This document shows positions 20,484-34,013 of a DNA stretch of 64,000 nucleotides, piece after piece. The stretch comes from CAJCJE01 sp963818685 (GTDB taxonomy: Bacteria > Actinomycetota > Actinomycetes > Mycobacteriales > Pseudonocardiaceae): contig CAWFTJ010000007.1 in the NCBI GenBank assembly GCA_963818685.1, positions 1,116,001 to 1,180,000 of the forward strand. The letters are read 5' to 3'. The position numbers and the translations under genes were made by a program. The notes under the pieces were generated by a model that was not told the DNA's origin, searched no databases, and saw nothing but the letters and a program-made list of their open reading frames with translations. Position 1 is the stretch's first letter; every line of letters starts with the position of its first letter.

Positions 20484-20667
20484 GAATCGACCTTACCCAG
20501 CAGGCCAGCAGGGGTGAGCGGATCATCTTTTGGTTGGTCCCGACAAGTTCCGGCGCGCGGCACTGTCGCTGGCAGCATTTCATTAGCGCACGGAACACGA
20601 CAGTGTTCTCGGGTGAGAGTGGGCGTTCCGCGCCCAAACCCAGGTCTGATGAGGGAGGATTCGGTCG

Positions 20668-26169
<5,502 letters not shown>

Positions 26170-26184
26170 CGATATCGTGCCGGT

Positions 26185-26640
26185 GTGGGTTTCGTTGCGC
26201 GGTACACCAACATCAGCACCAGGCTGCCGATCGGCAAGTACTTCACGCGGCTGCACTGCGTGATCTTCCGGTGGACCGACGGACGGGTGATGGGGACGTT
26301 CTTCGGCGCGCCGGTGCTGCTGTTGCAGGTGGTCGGGCGGCGCAGCGGGCTGGTGCGGGAGACGCCGGTGATCTACCTGCCCGACGGGGACACGCTGGTG
26401 GTGATGGCCTCGAACGCGGGAGCGCCGAGGCCACCATCGTGGTGGCTGAACCTGCGTGCGGCGGGGACGGCGCGCGTGCGGCTGCGCGGGGAGCAGCGGT
26501 ATCAGGTGCGGGTACGGGAGTTGCGCGGCGAGGAGCGGGCTCGTGCGTGGGCGGCGTTTCACCGGATGTATCCGGCAATCGAGCAGTACCGGAAGTTCAC
26601 AACGCGCGAGCTGCCGCTGCTCGCGCTGGAGCGGACCTGA
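26185..26640 (+). CDS. Deazaflavin (F420)-dependent nitroreductase-family protein
   Basis: A 151-aa split beta-barrel protein of the DDN-like family. It starts with an amphipathic helix (NISTRLPIGKYFTRLHCVIFRW) and carries LLLQVVGRRSGLVRETPVIYL and PSWWLNLRAAGTARVRL, the usual F420-contact segments. Family members use F420H2 to reduce quinones, enones or nitro compounds. GTG at 26185, 15 bases after the carboxylase stop, suggests cotranscription. The 3' end overlaps the convergent pobA by 44 bases. Confidence 0.9.
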   Translation: MGFVARYTNISTRLPIGKYFTRLHCVIFRWTDGRVMGTFFGAPVLLLQVVGRRSGLVRETPVIYLPDGDTLVVMASNAGAPRPPSWWLNLRAAGTARVRLRGEQRYQVRVRELRGEERARAWAAFHRMYPAIEQYRKFTTRELPLLALERT

Positions 26641-27829
26641 TCACGCGTTGCCGTGCGCGGGCCACGCCGACATAGCTTTCCGCGAAGTCGCGGGCCGCGG
26701 TGGGCGAGTCGAGCAGGTGACGCAGGCGTGCTTGGCGCAGCCGCAGTTCGAAGCCGGTGTCGCCGGGGTAGCTGTGCAGCAGTTGGGTCATCCACGCGGA
26801 GAACTCCTGCGCCTGCCATACGCAGGCGAGGCGCTCGCGCGAGTAGTCGTCCAGCGGTTCCCGGTCGCCCGATCCGTACCAGGCGGCGAACGCGTCGGCG
26901 AGCGTTCTGGCGTCCTCGACGGCGAGGTTGAGGCCCTTGGCCGCGGTCGGCGGGACGACGTGCGCGGCATCGCCGGCCAGGAACAGGCGGCCGTACTGCA
27001 TGGGTTCGGCGATGAACGCGCGCATCGCGGTGATGTTCTTCGCCACGATCCTGCCCTCGACGAGCCGCTCGTCTTCCTGGCCGAGCCGGGTGCGCAACTC
27101 GGCCCAGATCCGTTCGTCGGGCCACATCGCGAGGTCGTCGTCCGGCGAGACCTGTAGGTACTGCCTGCTGAGCACCGGCGAGCGCATGCTGTGCAGGGTG
27201 AAGCCGCGCTCGTGCACGTTGTAGACGAGTTCCTTGCCGACCGGCGGTGTCTGCGCGAGGATGCCGAGCCAGCCGAACGGGAAGCCGTGCTCGTAGGCGG
27301 ACAGCACGGTGCCTGGGATCGAGCGCCGGGACACGCCGTGGAAGCCGTCGCACCCGGCGACGAAGTCGGCCCTGATCTCGACCGGCTGATCGTCGAGCGT
27401 GCAGTGCACCACCGCGGCCTGGCCGCCGACCTCGTCGATGGAAACGTCCGCAATGCCGAAGTAGGGCGCCGCGCCCTCGGCGATCCGCGCGCGGATGAGG
27501 TCCTTGACGACCTGCTGCTGGCTGTACATGTACACCGGGTGCCCGGTCAGCTCGACGGTGGACAGGCGGTGCCGTTCGCCGTCGAAACACAGCTCGAACC
27601 CGTCGTGCACGGCGGCTTCCCGGTCCAGCCGCTCGCCGAGGCCGGAGTCGCGCAGCAGTTGGGCGGTGCCCTGTTCGAGCAGGCCGGCGCGGACCCGGTT
27701 TTCGACGTACTCGCGGCTGCGGCGCTCCAGCACGATCGAGTCGATACCGTCAAGGCCGAGACGGTGCGCGAGTACCAGCCCCGCCGGTCCGGCACCGATG
27801 ATGACGACTCGGCAGCGCAACACGCGCAT
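26597..27829 (-). CDS. pobA: 4-hydroxybenzoate 3-monooxygenase
   Basis: A 410-aa FAD aromatic hydroxylase converting 4-hydroxybenzoate to protocatechuate with NAD(P)H and O2. It has GAGPAGLVLAHRLG (FAD), ENRVRAGLLEQGT (substrate/FAD segment highly typical of PobA), FVAGCDGFHGVSRR (DG motif) and LAGDAAHVVPPTAAKGLNLA. Full length. No pca genes for protocatechuate cleavage are in the window, nor is an adjacent PobR regulator. Its product must feed genes elsewhere. The upstream region is shared with the divergent luciferase-like gene. Confidence 0.92.
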   Translation of the reverse strand: MRVLRCRVVIIGAGPAGLVLAHRLGLDGIDSIVLERRSREYVENRVRAGLLEQGTAQLLRDSGLGERLDREAAVHDGFELCFDGERHRLSTVELTGHPVYMYSQQQVVKDLIRARIAEGAAPYFGIADVSIDEVGGQAAVVHCTLDDQPVEIRADFVAGCDGFHGVSRRSIPGTVLSAYEHGFPFGWLGILAQTPPVGKELVYNVHERGFTLHSMRSPVLSRQYLQVSPDDDLAMWPDERIWAELRTRLGQEDERLVEGRIVAKNITAMRAFIAEPMQYGRLFLAGDAAHVVPPTAAKGLNLAVEDARTLADAFAAWYGSGDREPLDDYSRERLACVWQAQEFSAWMTQLLHSYPGDTGFELRLRQARLRHLLDSPTAARDFAESYVGVARARQRVIRSAPARAAAARAL

Positions 27830-28141
27830 CCGCTACCTCCCGTTGTCCGAAGGCCTTGCGGCGCAGTGCTTGCGGCGCAGTGGTGAACGAATGGCGGCGA
27901 CGAGTGTCGGAAAGCCCCCAACGCCGGTCAGTATTCGACGGCCGAGGAAGCGCTGTCAACGTGTGGCGCGAAGTTACGACGATGTGCGTAGGTCGGCCCA
28001 GCCGGCCGGTGAATCTGTCCCGTATCGGCCGGGACCCCGTTGACCGGCCCCGACCTGCCCTGGCAGCCTCAGCGTGAAAATCATGATAACAGTCCTGGGG
28101 GACTTTTCCGAATTCAGGATTTCGTCGGAAAGGCGGTCGCG
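27830..28141. other. 312-base divergent promoter region (pobA / LLM oxidoreductase)
   Basis: No gene is supported. It holds a 14-bp tandem duplication at 27855-27882 and, nearer the rightward gene, an AT-richer stretch (ATCATGATAACAG near 28080) that could contain the promoter. GGAAAGG at about 28128 is the probable ribosome binding site for GTG 28142. Confidence 0.5.
27855..27882. repeat. 14-bp tandem duplication
   Basis: CTTGCGGCGCAGTG occurs twice in direct succession, upstream of pobA. Confidence 0.8.
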
Positions 28142-29218
28142 GTGATCGAGGTTGGCATCAATTTCTTTCCCGACGTCGATCCGCACGAGAAATCGGCGCA
28201 CACGTACTTCGCGGAATGCCTCGACCTGGTCGAACTCGCCGACGGGCTCGGCTACCATCACATCCGCATCGTCGAGCACTACTTCCACAGCTACGGCGGC
28301 TATTCGCCGAACCCGATCGTGTTCCTGGCCGCGGCCGCCGCGCGCAGCAGCCGCCTGCGCCTGGTCACCGGGGCCGTGCTGCCCGCGTTCAACCACCCGC
28401 TCAAGCTCTCGGGCGAGATCGGCATGCTCGACGGCATCTCCCGCGGCCGCCTGGATGTCGGGTTCGCGCGCGCGTTCCTGCCGCACGAGTTTCGCCGTTT
28501 CGGCGTTGCCATGGACACCAGCCGCGCCCGGTTCGAGGAGGGCGTCGACACGATCCGCAGGCTGCTCTCGGAGGAGAAGGTGGAGCACGAGGGCAGGTTC
28601 CACTCCTTCCCCGAGACGACCTCGCTGCCGCGCCCGACCCAGCGGCCGCACCCGCCGATGTGGGTGGCCGCGTTGTCCAACGAGCAGAGCTTCCGCCGCG
28701 CGGGCGAACTGGGCTTCGGGATCATGGCCAACCCGCTGGCCGCCGAGGCGATGCGGCACAACCTTGAGGTGTACCGGGAGTCCTGGCGGGCGGCCGGACA
28801 TCCGGGCCGGGGCCGGGTGATGCTCGCCTTCCACATGCACTGCGCGCCCGATGCCGACGAGGCGCTCGCCGCGGCCGAGGGACCGATCAACGACTATCTC
28901 GGCAGTCTGGTCGCAGCCGCATCGGACTGGACGACCGGCACGTCAAGCGCGGACTACCCCGGTTACCAGGAGATGATCGCCAAGCTCGCAGAAGACGATT
29001 TCAAGGGCGTGCTCGACCGAGGCGCCGCGCTGGTCGGCACGCCGAGGGACGTGGTCGAGGGACTGCGAAGCTTCCACGAGCGCTGCGGCGGTTTCGAGGT
29101 GGCCAGCTTCCAGGTGAACTTCTCATCGCTCGCGCCGGAACTCGCGCGCCGGTCGGTCGAGCTGTTCGGCAGGGAAGGGCTGCCGCTGCTGGCCGAGCAG
29201 CGCGTCGGCGCGGCATGA
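28142..29218 (+). CDS. LLM-class flavin-dependent (luciferase-like) monooxygenase
   Basis: A 358-aa luciferase-like TIM barrel. It shows GLGYHHIRIVEHYFHSYGGY (active-site loop), LRLVTGAVLPAFNHPLKLS, MLDGISRGRLDVGFARAFLP and PPMWVAALSNEQSF. The length and loop pattern fit the FMN-dependent alkanal-monooxygenase-like branch. GTG 28142 is chosen for its upstream GGAAAGG and because homology starts at VIEVGINFF. It forms an operon with the methyltransferase and the MFS exporter, suggesting a small tailoring/export unit for an unknown metabolite. A 17-bp duplication now covers its stop. Confidence 0.88.
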   Translation: MIEVGINFFPDVDPHEKSAHTYFAECLDLVELADGLGYHHIRIVEHYFHSYGGYSPNPIVFLAAAAARSSRLRLVTGAVLPAFNHPLKLSGEIGMLDGISRGRLDVGFARAFLPHEFRRFGVAMDTSRARFEEGVDTIRRLLSEEKVEHEGRFHSFPETTSLPRPTQRPHPPMWVAALSNEQSFRRAGELGFGIMANPLAAEAMRHNLEVYRESWRAAGHPGRGRVMLAFHMHCAPDADEALAAAEGPINDYLGSLVAAASDWTTGTSSADYPGYQEMIAKLAEDDFKGVLDRGAALVGTPRDVVEGLRSFHERCGGFEVASFQVNFSSLAPELARRSVELFGREGLPLLAEQRVGAA

Positions 29219-29237
29219 AGGTCGGCGCGGCATGACG
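29204..29237 (+). repeat. 17-bp tandem duplication carrying a stop and a start codon
   Basis: GTCGGCGCGGCATGAAG then GTCGGCGCGGCATGACG (16 of 17 identical). The first copy holds the LLM stop. The ATG used by the methyltransferase is in the second copy. The unduplicated state would have had the common ATGA overlap. Confidence 0.85.
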
Positions 29238-29960
29238 CGGCAGGCGGTGCGCCCTGAGCAGCCGGGTCCGGCCGACGACTACGCGGGCTCGCTGCTGCGC
29301 AGCAGGCAGCACAGTGCGCGCACCGACCGGCCGACGGTCTTCGAACTGGCCGGGCGCGAATGGGACCTGCTGGACAGCGTGTTCCCGCCGGTCTACTCGC
29401 CGTCCACGGCGGCATTCCTGGACCTGCTTGAGTTCCCGGTAGGCGGCTCGATGCTGGAGATGGGCTGCGGCGCCGGACTGATCGCGGTCACCGCCGCGCT
29501 CGCGGGGTGCGCGCGTGTCGTGGCAACCGACGTCAACCCGAGGGCGGCGCGCAACGCCGAACTCAACGCGCTGCGGCACGGCGTCGCCGACCGGGTCGAG
29601 TGCGTCTGCGGCGACCTGTTCGCGCCGCTGCGTCCCGACGACGCGTTCGATCTGGTGTTCTGGCACTCCAACTTCGTGCTCGCCCCGACCGACCTGGATG
29701 ATCTGTCCATGCATGATCTCGCCTACGTCGACCCCGGTTACCTGGCGCACCGGGGCTACCTCGCCCAGGCGCCGCACCGGGTTCGTCCCGGCGGGATGGC
29801 GCTGCTCGGGTTCAGCAGCCGGGGCGATCTGGCTCGGCTGCGCCGGCTCGCGGCCGAGGACGACGTCGAGCTGGACGTGCTCGCCACCAAGCCCGTGCCC
29901 GAACGCGACACCCTGGTGGAGTACCAGCTGCTGCGGCTGCGGCCCGGATCGGCCCGGTGA
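29232..29960 (+). CDS. SAM-dependent class I methyltransferase
   Basis: 242 aa with a Rossmann methyltransferase core. Motif I is LEMGCGAGLIAVTAALAG, the acidic residue of motif II lies in VVATDVNPRAARNAE, and DLVFWHSNFVLAP sits at the motif IV position, resembling the HemK/PrmC-like NPPY region but altered to WHSN. It probably methylates a small molecule made or modified by its operon partners rather than a release factor. The start was displaced 17 bases by a tandem duplication. The stop overlaps the MFS start by four bases (GTGA). Confidence 0.85.
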   Translation: MTRQAVRPEQPGPADDYAGSLLRSRQHSARTDRPTVFELAGREWDLLDSVFPPVYSPSTAAFLDLLEFPVGGSMLEMGCGAGLIAVTAALAGCARVVATDVNPRAARNAELNALRHGVADRVECVCGDLFAPLRPDDAFDLVFWHSNFVLAPTDLDDLSMHDLAYVDPGYLAHRGYLAQAPHRVRPGGMALLGFSSRGDLARLRRLAAEDDVELDVLATKPVPERDTLVEYQLLRLRPGSAR

Positions 29961-31399
29961 CCGAGCGGACCGTGCCGGGCACCGGTCCGGCCGCGCCCGC
30001 ACCCCCACCGTCGGAGCAGACGGGGGCGGAGCAGATGGGGCCGGTGCTGCTCGCGGTGCTCGTCCTGCTCGCAGGCGAATTCCTGGCCATCTTCGACATC
30101 TCGGTGGTCAACGTCGTGCTGCCGGTGCTGCAGCGCGACCTGCACGCCACCGACGCGCACGCTTACCTCGTCGTCGCCTGCTACGGCCTTACCTACGCCA
30201 GCTTGCTCGTGACCGGCGGCAGACTCGGTGACGGGCACGGGTTCCGGCGGATCTTCCTTATCGGCATCGCCGTGTTCGGGCTCGCCTCGGCCGTGTGCGG
30301 GCTCGCGCCGACGACCGCGGTGCTCATCGTCGCGCGCGCCGTGCAGGGCGTCGGGTCGGCGCTGTTGTTCCCGCAGGTGCTCGCGGGCATCCGGCGCATC
30401 GTCCCGCACCGACTGCGCGGTAGGGCGGTCGGCGCGTTCGGCGCGGTGCTCGGGCTCGGCTCGACCCTCGGTCAACTCGGCGGCGGCCTGTTGACCCAGC
30501 TGGATCTGGCCGGGTTCGGCTGGCGCTCGGCGTTCCTGGTCAACGTGCCGGTCTGTCTCGTGGTCGCGCTCGTCGCGCTACGGGTGCTGCCCGCGCGGCG
30601 CGGCAACACCAGCAGGCTCGACCTGACCGGCGCCGCGCTGCTCGCCGCGACGCTGGCGGCGCTCGTGCTGCCGTGGTCCTTCGGCGGTCTCGGCGCGGCG
30701 GGCACCACCACCGCCGTGGTGGTCGTGCTCGTGCTCGCCGCGTCCTTCCTGTGGTGGGAACGCCGTGTCGCACGCGCGGGCGGTGCACCACTGGTCGAGT
30801 TCGGCCTTGTCCGCCAGCCCGCGTTCGGCATCGGGCTCGTGCTGTGTCTGACGTTCTTCGGCACCCAGGTCCCGTTCTACGTGATGCTTTCCCAGGCCGC
30901 GCAACGCGGCAACGGCATCGGCCCGTTGCCGTCGGCCGAGTTGTACGCGGGCCTTGGCATCGCGTTCCTGCTCACCTCGATGCTCGCCGGCCGGGTCGAC
31001 GACCGGATCGCCACAGTGTTCGCGGTCTTCGGACCGTTGGTGATGGCCGCCAGTTATCTCGGCCTGCGGTTCGTGCCGATCGCCGACCTGGTTCCCGGCT
31101 CGGTTCCGGTCACGCTGCTGCTCGTACTCAATGGCCTCGGCGCTGGACTGGTCGCGCCGACGCTGATCCGGTTCGTGCTCGCGGGTGTGCGTCCCGAACT
31201 GTCGGGTCTGGCCTCGGGCTTGCTCGCCACCGCGCAACAGACCGCGAACTCGGTCGGCCTCGTCGTCGCGGGCGCGGTGTTCGGGGTGGGCGCCGACGTG
31301 CTCGCCGGTTTCCGGCTCACCCTGGTCTACTTCGTGATTCTCGCGGTGACGTGCACGGTGTTGTCCGGGTCGGTCGCGTTGCTGCGTCGAACCCGCTAG
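29957..31399 (+). CDS. MFS drug/metabolite exporter, DHA2 (EmrB/QacA-like) family
   Basis: 480 aa with 12-14 predicted transmembrane helices after a Pro-rich cytosolic head. Signatures include AIFDISVVNVVLPVLQRDL (helix 1, DHA2 motif), GGRLGDGHGFRRIF (MFS motif A) and GAVLGLGSTLGQLGGG (motif C, antiporter type). It is a proton-driven exporter. GTG overlaps the methyltransferase stop by four bases, so it probably exports or confers resistance to the product of the preceding enzymes. Confidence 0.92.
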   Translation: MTERTVPGTGPAAPAPPPSEQTGAEQMGPVLLAVLVLLAGEFLAIFDISVVNVVLPVLQRDLHATDAHAYLVVACYGLTYASLLVTGGRLGDGHGFRRIFLIGIAVFGLASAVCGLAPTTAVLIVARAVQGVGSALLFPQVLAGIRRIVPHRLRGRAVGAFGAVLGLGSTLGQLGGGLLTQLDLAGFGWRSAFLVNVPVCLVVALVALRVLPARRGNTSRLDLTGAALLAATLAALVLPWSFGGLGAAGTTTAVVVVLVLAASFLWWERRVARAGGAPLVEFGLVRQPAFGIGLVLCLTFFGTQVPFYVMLSQAAQRGNGIGPLPSAELYAGLGIAFLLTSMLAGRVDDRIATVFAVFGPLVMAASYLGLRFVPIADLVPGSVPVTLLLVLNGLGAGLVAPTLIRFVLAGVRPELSGLASGLLATAQQTANSVGLVVAGAVFGVGADVLAGFRLTLVYFVILAVTCTVLSGSVALLRRTR

Positions 31400-31473
31400 C
31401 GGCTAGTAGATTTGCTCGATCTAGTAGATCGATAACTTCAGTATCAATTGAAATCAAGCTATCTCAAAATCTC

Positions 31474-31537
31474 CAGGAAAGTACTTGCCCAGGAGGAAAG
31501 TGCCCGTGTACTTTCAGCTTAGGCAAGTACTTTCCTG
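31474..31537. promoter_or_regulatory. Long inverted repeat with AAGTACTT boxes before the membrane-protein operon
   Basis: CAGGAAAGTACTTGCC (31474-31489) and GGCAAGTACTTTCCTG (31522-31537) are perfect 16-bp arms. The 32-base interior repeats the theme (GGAAAGT...GTACTTTC). The right arm ends beside the strong GAAGGAGG binding site of the next gene. A winged-helix regulator lies at the end of the operon and is the likely ligand. Confidence 0.7.
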
Positions 31538-31548
31538 AAGGAGGAACG

Positions 31549-31992
31549 ATGATGCCGACCACGGCCCGACGTCCGCCCCAGAGCTCGACTCAACAGCCGG
31601 TCAGGGGCCTGCCGGCCTGGTATTTCGTACTGGCCGGCGTGCTCGTCGCCAGCTTCGACATCAGCCAGCAGTTCAGCTCCACCTACCGGCCGATCGCGGC
31701 GCTGCCGCTGGTTCTCCTCGCGGTGCACATCGGGCTCTGGTTCACCTTGCTCTCGCGCCGCCGCCAGTACATCCGCTCGGTGTGGCGCTCGCCGCGCGCC
31801 CGGCTGCTGGTGGTGGTGCTGTTCGGTGTTCGCCTGCTGCTCCAGTTGGGCCTGACCCTGCTGACCGCCAGCGCGGCCCCGCTGCACACCTACGCGCACC
31901 TGATCATGGGCCTTGCCCTGCTGGTGCTGACCACGACCGGCGCATGGTTTGATCAGTGGCTGATCCTGCGCACCCTGAACAAGGGCAAGTGA
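31549..31992 (+). CDS. Small four-TM membrane protein, unknown function
   Basis: 147 aa. After a short polar head four hydrophobic helices are visible (AWYFVLAGVLVASFDI; IAALPLVLLAVHIGLWFTLL; LLVVVLFGVRLLLQLGLTLL; THAHLIMG-like LIMGLALLVLTTTGAWF). No catalytic motif. ATG at 31549 (or the adjacent 31552) follows GAAGGAGG, the best ribosome binding site in the area. First gene of a three-gene operon controlled from the long inverted repeat. Function not recognised. Confidence 0.85.
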   Translation: MMPTTARRPPQSSTQQPVRGLPAWYFVLAGVLVASFDISQQFSSTYRPIAALPLVLLAVHIGLWFTLLSRRRQYIRSVWRSPRARLLVVVLFGVRLLLQLGLTLLTASAAPLHTYAHLIMGLALLVLTTTGAWFDQWLILRTLNKGK

Positions 31993-32012
31993 CAGACGAA
32001 GGAGCGGCAACC

Positions 32013-32483
32013 GTGAACGAGCCAACGCCGGAAGAGGCGGCCGATGCGCTGCGTGCGGTCCGCGAGGGCCGGGAGCGGGTGATCAGGTCGGCCCTGGGCA
32101 CCCGGTGGCTGTGGATCGTCAGCGGCCTGATCGTCTTCCTCTACTGCGCGGCCAACGACCTGTTTCCCGCCACCCAACGCTGGTTGGTCTGGGTCATGCT
32201 GGCCGTCCTGCTCGTGCTGGTCTTCGCCCTGCGCACGCGCGTGGGCGGCGCGTTGCTCGGCAGGCCCGTCTCGGTGTCCAACCAGAGCCTGGCACTGAGC
32301 TTCAAGTGGCGGCTGCTGCGCGCCGCGCCGATCCTCGGCATCGCGATCGTCGCTGCTGTGATCATTCAACTGTTCCACGTGCCGCACGGCCAGCTCTACT
32401 ACGGGGCGCTGGCCGGGCTCTATATCATCTTCCTCGGCCCCAGGTTCCAGCTGTGGCTGCTGCGCCGGCAAGACAAGGACTGA
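32013..32483 (+). CDS. Small membrane protein, unknown function
   Basis: 156 aa starting at GTG 32013, with GAAGGAG upstream. A charged N-terminal helix (PEEAADALRAVREGRERVIRS) precedes about four transmembrane segments (WLWIVSGLIVFLYCAANDLF; LVWVMLAVLLVLVFAL; APILGIAIVAAVIIQLF; LYYGALAGLYIIFLG). The pattern resembles uncharacterised actinobacterial membrane proteins that accompany winged-helix regulators. It lies between a four-TM protein and the regulator in one operon, so the two may form a membrane complex (inference). Confidence 0.85.
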   Translation: MNEPTPEEAADALRAVREGRERVIRSALGTRWLWIVSGLIVFLYCAANDLFPATQRWLVWVMLAVLLVLVFALRTRVGGALLGRPVSVSNQSLALSFKWRLLRAAPILGIAIVAAVIIQLFHVPHGQLYYGALAGLYIIFLGPRFQLWLLRRQDKD

Positions 32484-32485
32484 CA

Positions 32486-32809
32486 GTGGTGGCCGAGCTC
32501 GACCAGCTCCTGCTGGACCCGACGAGACTGGCCATCGTCTCGCTGCTCGCCGCGGCCGAGTGGGCCGAGTTCGGGTTCGTCCGGGACTCGGTCAAGCTCT
32601 CCGACTCCGCACTGTCCAAACAGGTCACCACGCTGTCCAGGAACGACTATGTGGAAGTCCGCAAGGGCTATGTCGGCAAGCGGCCACGCACCTGGCTCAA
32701 CCTCACCGACGCTGGCCGCAGCTCCTTGGCCGAGCACATTTCCGCCCTTCAGGCCATCGCGGACAAAGCTCGGTCGGATGGCGCCCGGCAGCCCCGCGAA
32801 ACCAATTGA
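32486..32809 (+). CDS. Winged-helix transcriptional regulator (MarR/ArsR-like)
   Basis: About 107 aa. It starts at GTG 32486 or GTG 32489, two bases after the membrane-protein stop. One winged-helix domain: LLLDPTRLAIVSLLAAAEW, recognition helix SDSALSKQVTTLSRNDYVEV, wing KGYVGKRPRTWLNLTDAG. It belongs to the group of single-domain regulators often coupled to membrane proteins of unknown function. It probably binds the AAGTACTT inverted repeat at the head of its own operon. Confidence 0.85.
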   Translation: MVAELDQLLLDPTRLAIVSLLAAAEWAEFGFVRDSVKLSDSALSKQVTTLSRNDYVEVRKGYVGKRPRTWLNLTDAGRSSLAEHISALQAIADKARSDGARQPRETN

Positions 32810-32928
32810 GATACGGACACGCCGGGTTTTAACAGAATTCATTTATTTTTGGCAAATGTTTGGCTGTTCGCGGGTCGGGGAAGCTCACTATGGTTTGTTC
32901 GTCTGTCCCCACCTGCAAGGAGACACTC

Positions 32929-33348
32929 GTGCCTACCAAGCAACACGCCGGCTTCGGCTGGCTGAAGCGACTCGCACTGGCCGGTACCGCGGTCGCGTCC
33001 ATGGCAGGTCTGGCCGTTGTCGCCAGTCCGGCCGCGAACGCTGAGGTTTTCGGCTCGTGCACCATCTCGGGTTGTTCGGCCGCCAGTTCGGCCAACTCGA
33101 CCTGGGAATCCATGGGCTACCCGGACAGCCGTGGCTGGTACGACTGGCCAAACGGCGAATGCAACTACGCGGGCGGCACCTACTACAACGACGACGGCCA
33201 GCTGCCAAGCGGCGACTCCTTCCAGGAGTTCGACGTCAACCCGAGGGCCTGTGGCGCGCACCGGGACGCGGCCCGGATCGTGGTGGACATGAACACCGGC
33301 GAGGTGTGGTACTCGCCCGACCACTACGCCGACTTCTACCAGCTGTAG
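32929..33348 (+). CDS. Secreted guanyl-specific ribonuclease, RNase Sa/N1-T1 family
   Basis: A 139-aa precursor from GTG 32929 (AAGGAG upstream). A classical signal peptide with basic head and hydrophobic core (RLALAGTAVASMAGLAVVA) ends at ANA|EVF, residues 38/39. The mature part ends with FQEFDVNPRACGAHRDAARI and WYSPDHYADF, which align with the active-site segments of Streptomyces RNase Sa. Predicted catalytic residues are Glu100, Arg112 and His132. Four cysteines (44, 49, 78, 108) could make two disulfides. It should cleave extracellular RNA after guanosine. No barstar-type inhibitor gene is next to it. Confidence 0.82.
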   Translation: MPTKQHAGFGWLKRLALAGTAVASMAGLAVVASPAANAEVFGSCTISGCSAASSANSTWESMGYPDSRGWYDWPNGECNYAGGTYYNDDGQLPSGDSFQEFDVNPRACGAHRDAARIVVDMNTGEVWYSPDHYADFYQL

Positions 33349-33360
33349 CGATCATCGACC

Positions 33361-33402
33361 AAGCCCGTGCCGCCCCTTCTCGTCGGGGCGGCACGGGCTT
33401 TT
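33361..33402 (+). terminator. Intrinsic terminator of the ribonuclease gene
   Basis: AAGCCCGTGCCGCCCC and GGGGCGGCACGGGCTT pair over 16 bases with an 8-base loop and are followed by TT. Very strong. Confidence 0.9.
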
Positions 33403-33732
33403 CATGTGCTCCTGCGGTGACCACCCTCGGATCGAGGTAGCGGCTTTTCTCTGAAAAGGCTCGTTTGCGCACGTGAAATCGTGGGAAGCAAGATCAGCTG
33501 ATCATCTCCGCCCTCGACCGATGATTTTTTCACTAAATGTGAGGCGCTTCGCTACTCCATTGGGCATAATTCCGGTTGTATGGCCACCCACTTGCCGTAG
33601 CAGCGAGGCGATTTTTCACGGTATGTGGTTCGACATACCGCCGGTCGTGCGAGGCCGGCGACCGAAGGAGGGATCTTGCTGGGCGGACCGTCCGGCGAGA
33701 GGTCGTGAGGTTACACATCGGGAGGGAACAGC
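33403..33732. other. 330-base AT-richer intergenic region before the two-cysteine peptide
   Basis: No gene is supported. It is noticeably richer in A/T than its surroundings (for example ATGATTTTTTCACTAAATG near 33522). It contains a small hairpin CTTTTC/GAAAAG near 33445 and the operator-like repeat at 33619-33640, then AAGGAGGGA at about 33665 and GGGAGGGA just before GTG 33733. It probably holds the promoter of the peptide-CHAT pair. Confidence 0.5.
33619..33640. promoter_or_regulatory. Perfect inverted repeat upstream of the peptide/CHAT genes
   Basis: CGGTATGT-GGTTCG-ACATACCG, 8-bp arms with a 6-base spacer, 93 bases before the peptide start. Candidate operator; no regulator gene is adjacent. 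Confidence 0.5.
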
Positions 33733-33915
33733 GTGAGCAACGCCATCAGCGTCGAGCTGGAGGACGAGGGCAAGAACCTGGAGAACGGCCTTGAGAAGGT
33801 GCTCGGGCTTGGCGAAAAGCAGGCCACCCAGCCCACTCAACCGTCGACGACCGAGTCGACGGACACACCGGACTGCGGTCCGTGGGGATGCGAGGGCCCG
33901 AAGGCTCAGGTCTGA
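33733..33915 (+). CDS. 60-aa acidic peptide with C-terminal two-cysteine motif
   Basis: GTG 33733 follows GGGAGGGAACAGC. The peptide has an acidic, helix-prone front (VELEDEGKNLENGLEKVLGL, residues 7-26), a Thr/Ser/Pro/Gln-rich middle (ATQPTQPSTTESTDTP) and a tail DCGPWGCEGPKAQV with Cys48 and Cys53. The leader-then-Thr/Ser/Cys-tail layout is that of a ribosomal peptide precursor. There is no signal peptide. The gene is 98 bases upstream of the TPR-CHAT gene. Function is unknown. It could be a modified peptide, a protease substrate or a regulatory partner. A LanM lies 8 kb away, so crosstalk is possible but speculative. Confidence 0.6.
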   Translation: MSNAISVELEDEGKNLENGLEKVLGLGEKQATQPTQPSTTESTDTPDCGPWGCEGPKAQV

Positions 33916-34013
33916 CCGCTCGCTCCGGGCCGACGCGACTCGTTCGCGTCGGCCCGGCATGTCCATGCGGTCGGCTGTGTCGCGGAGCGTGCCGAGTGTG
34001 GTGACATAGAGCA

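Noticed and set aside
33733..33915. Calling the 60-aa peptide an antitoxin
   Set aside because: It has no DNA-binding or toxin-binding motif and the neighbour is a CHAT protease, not a recognised toxin. Only the physical features are reported.
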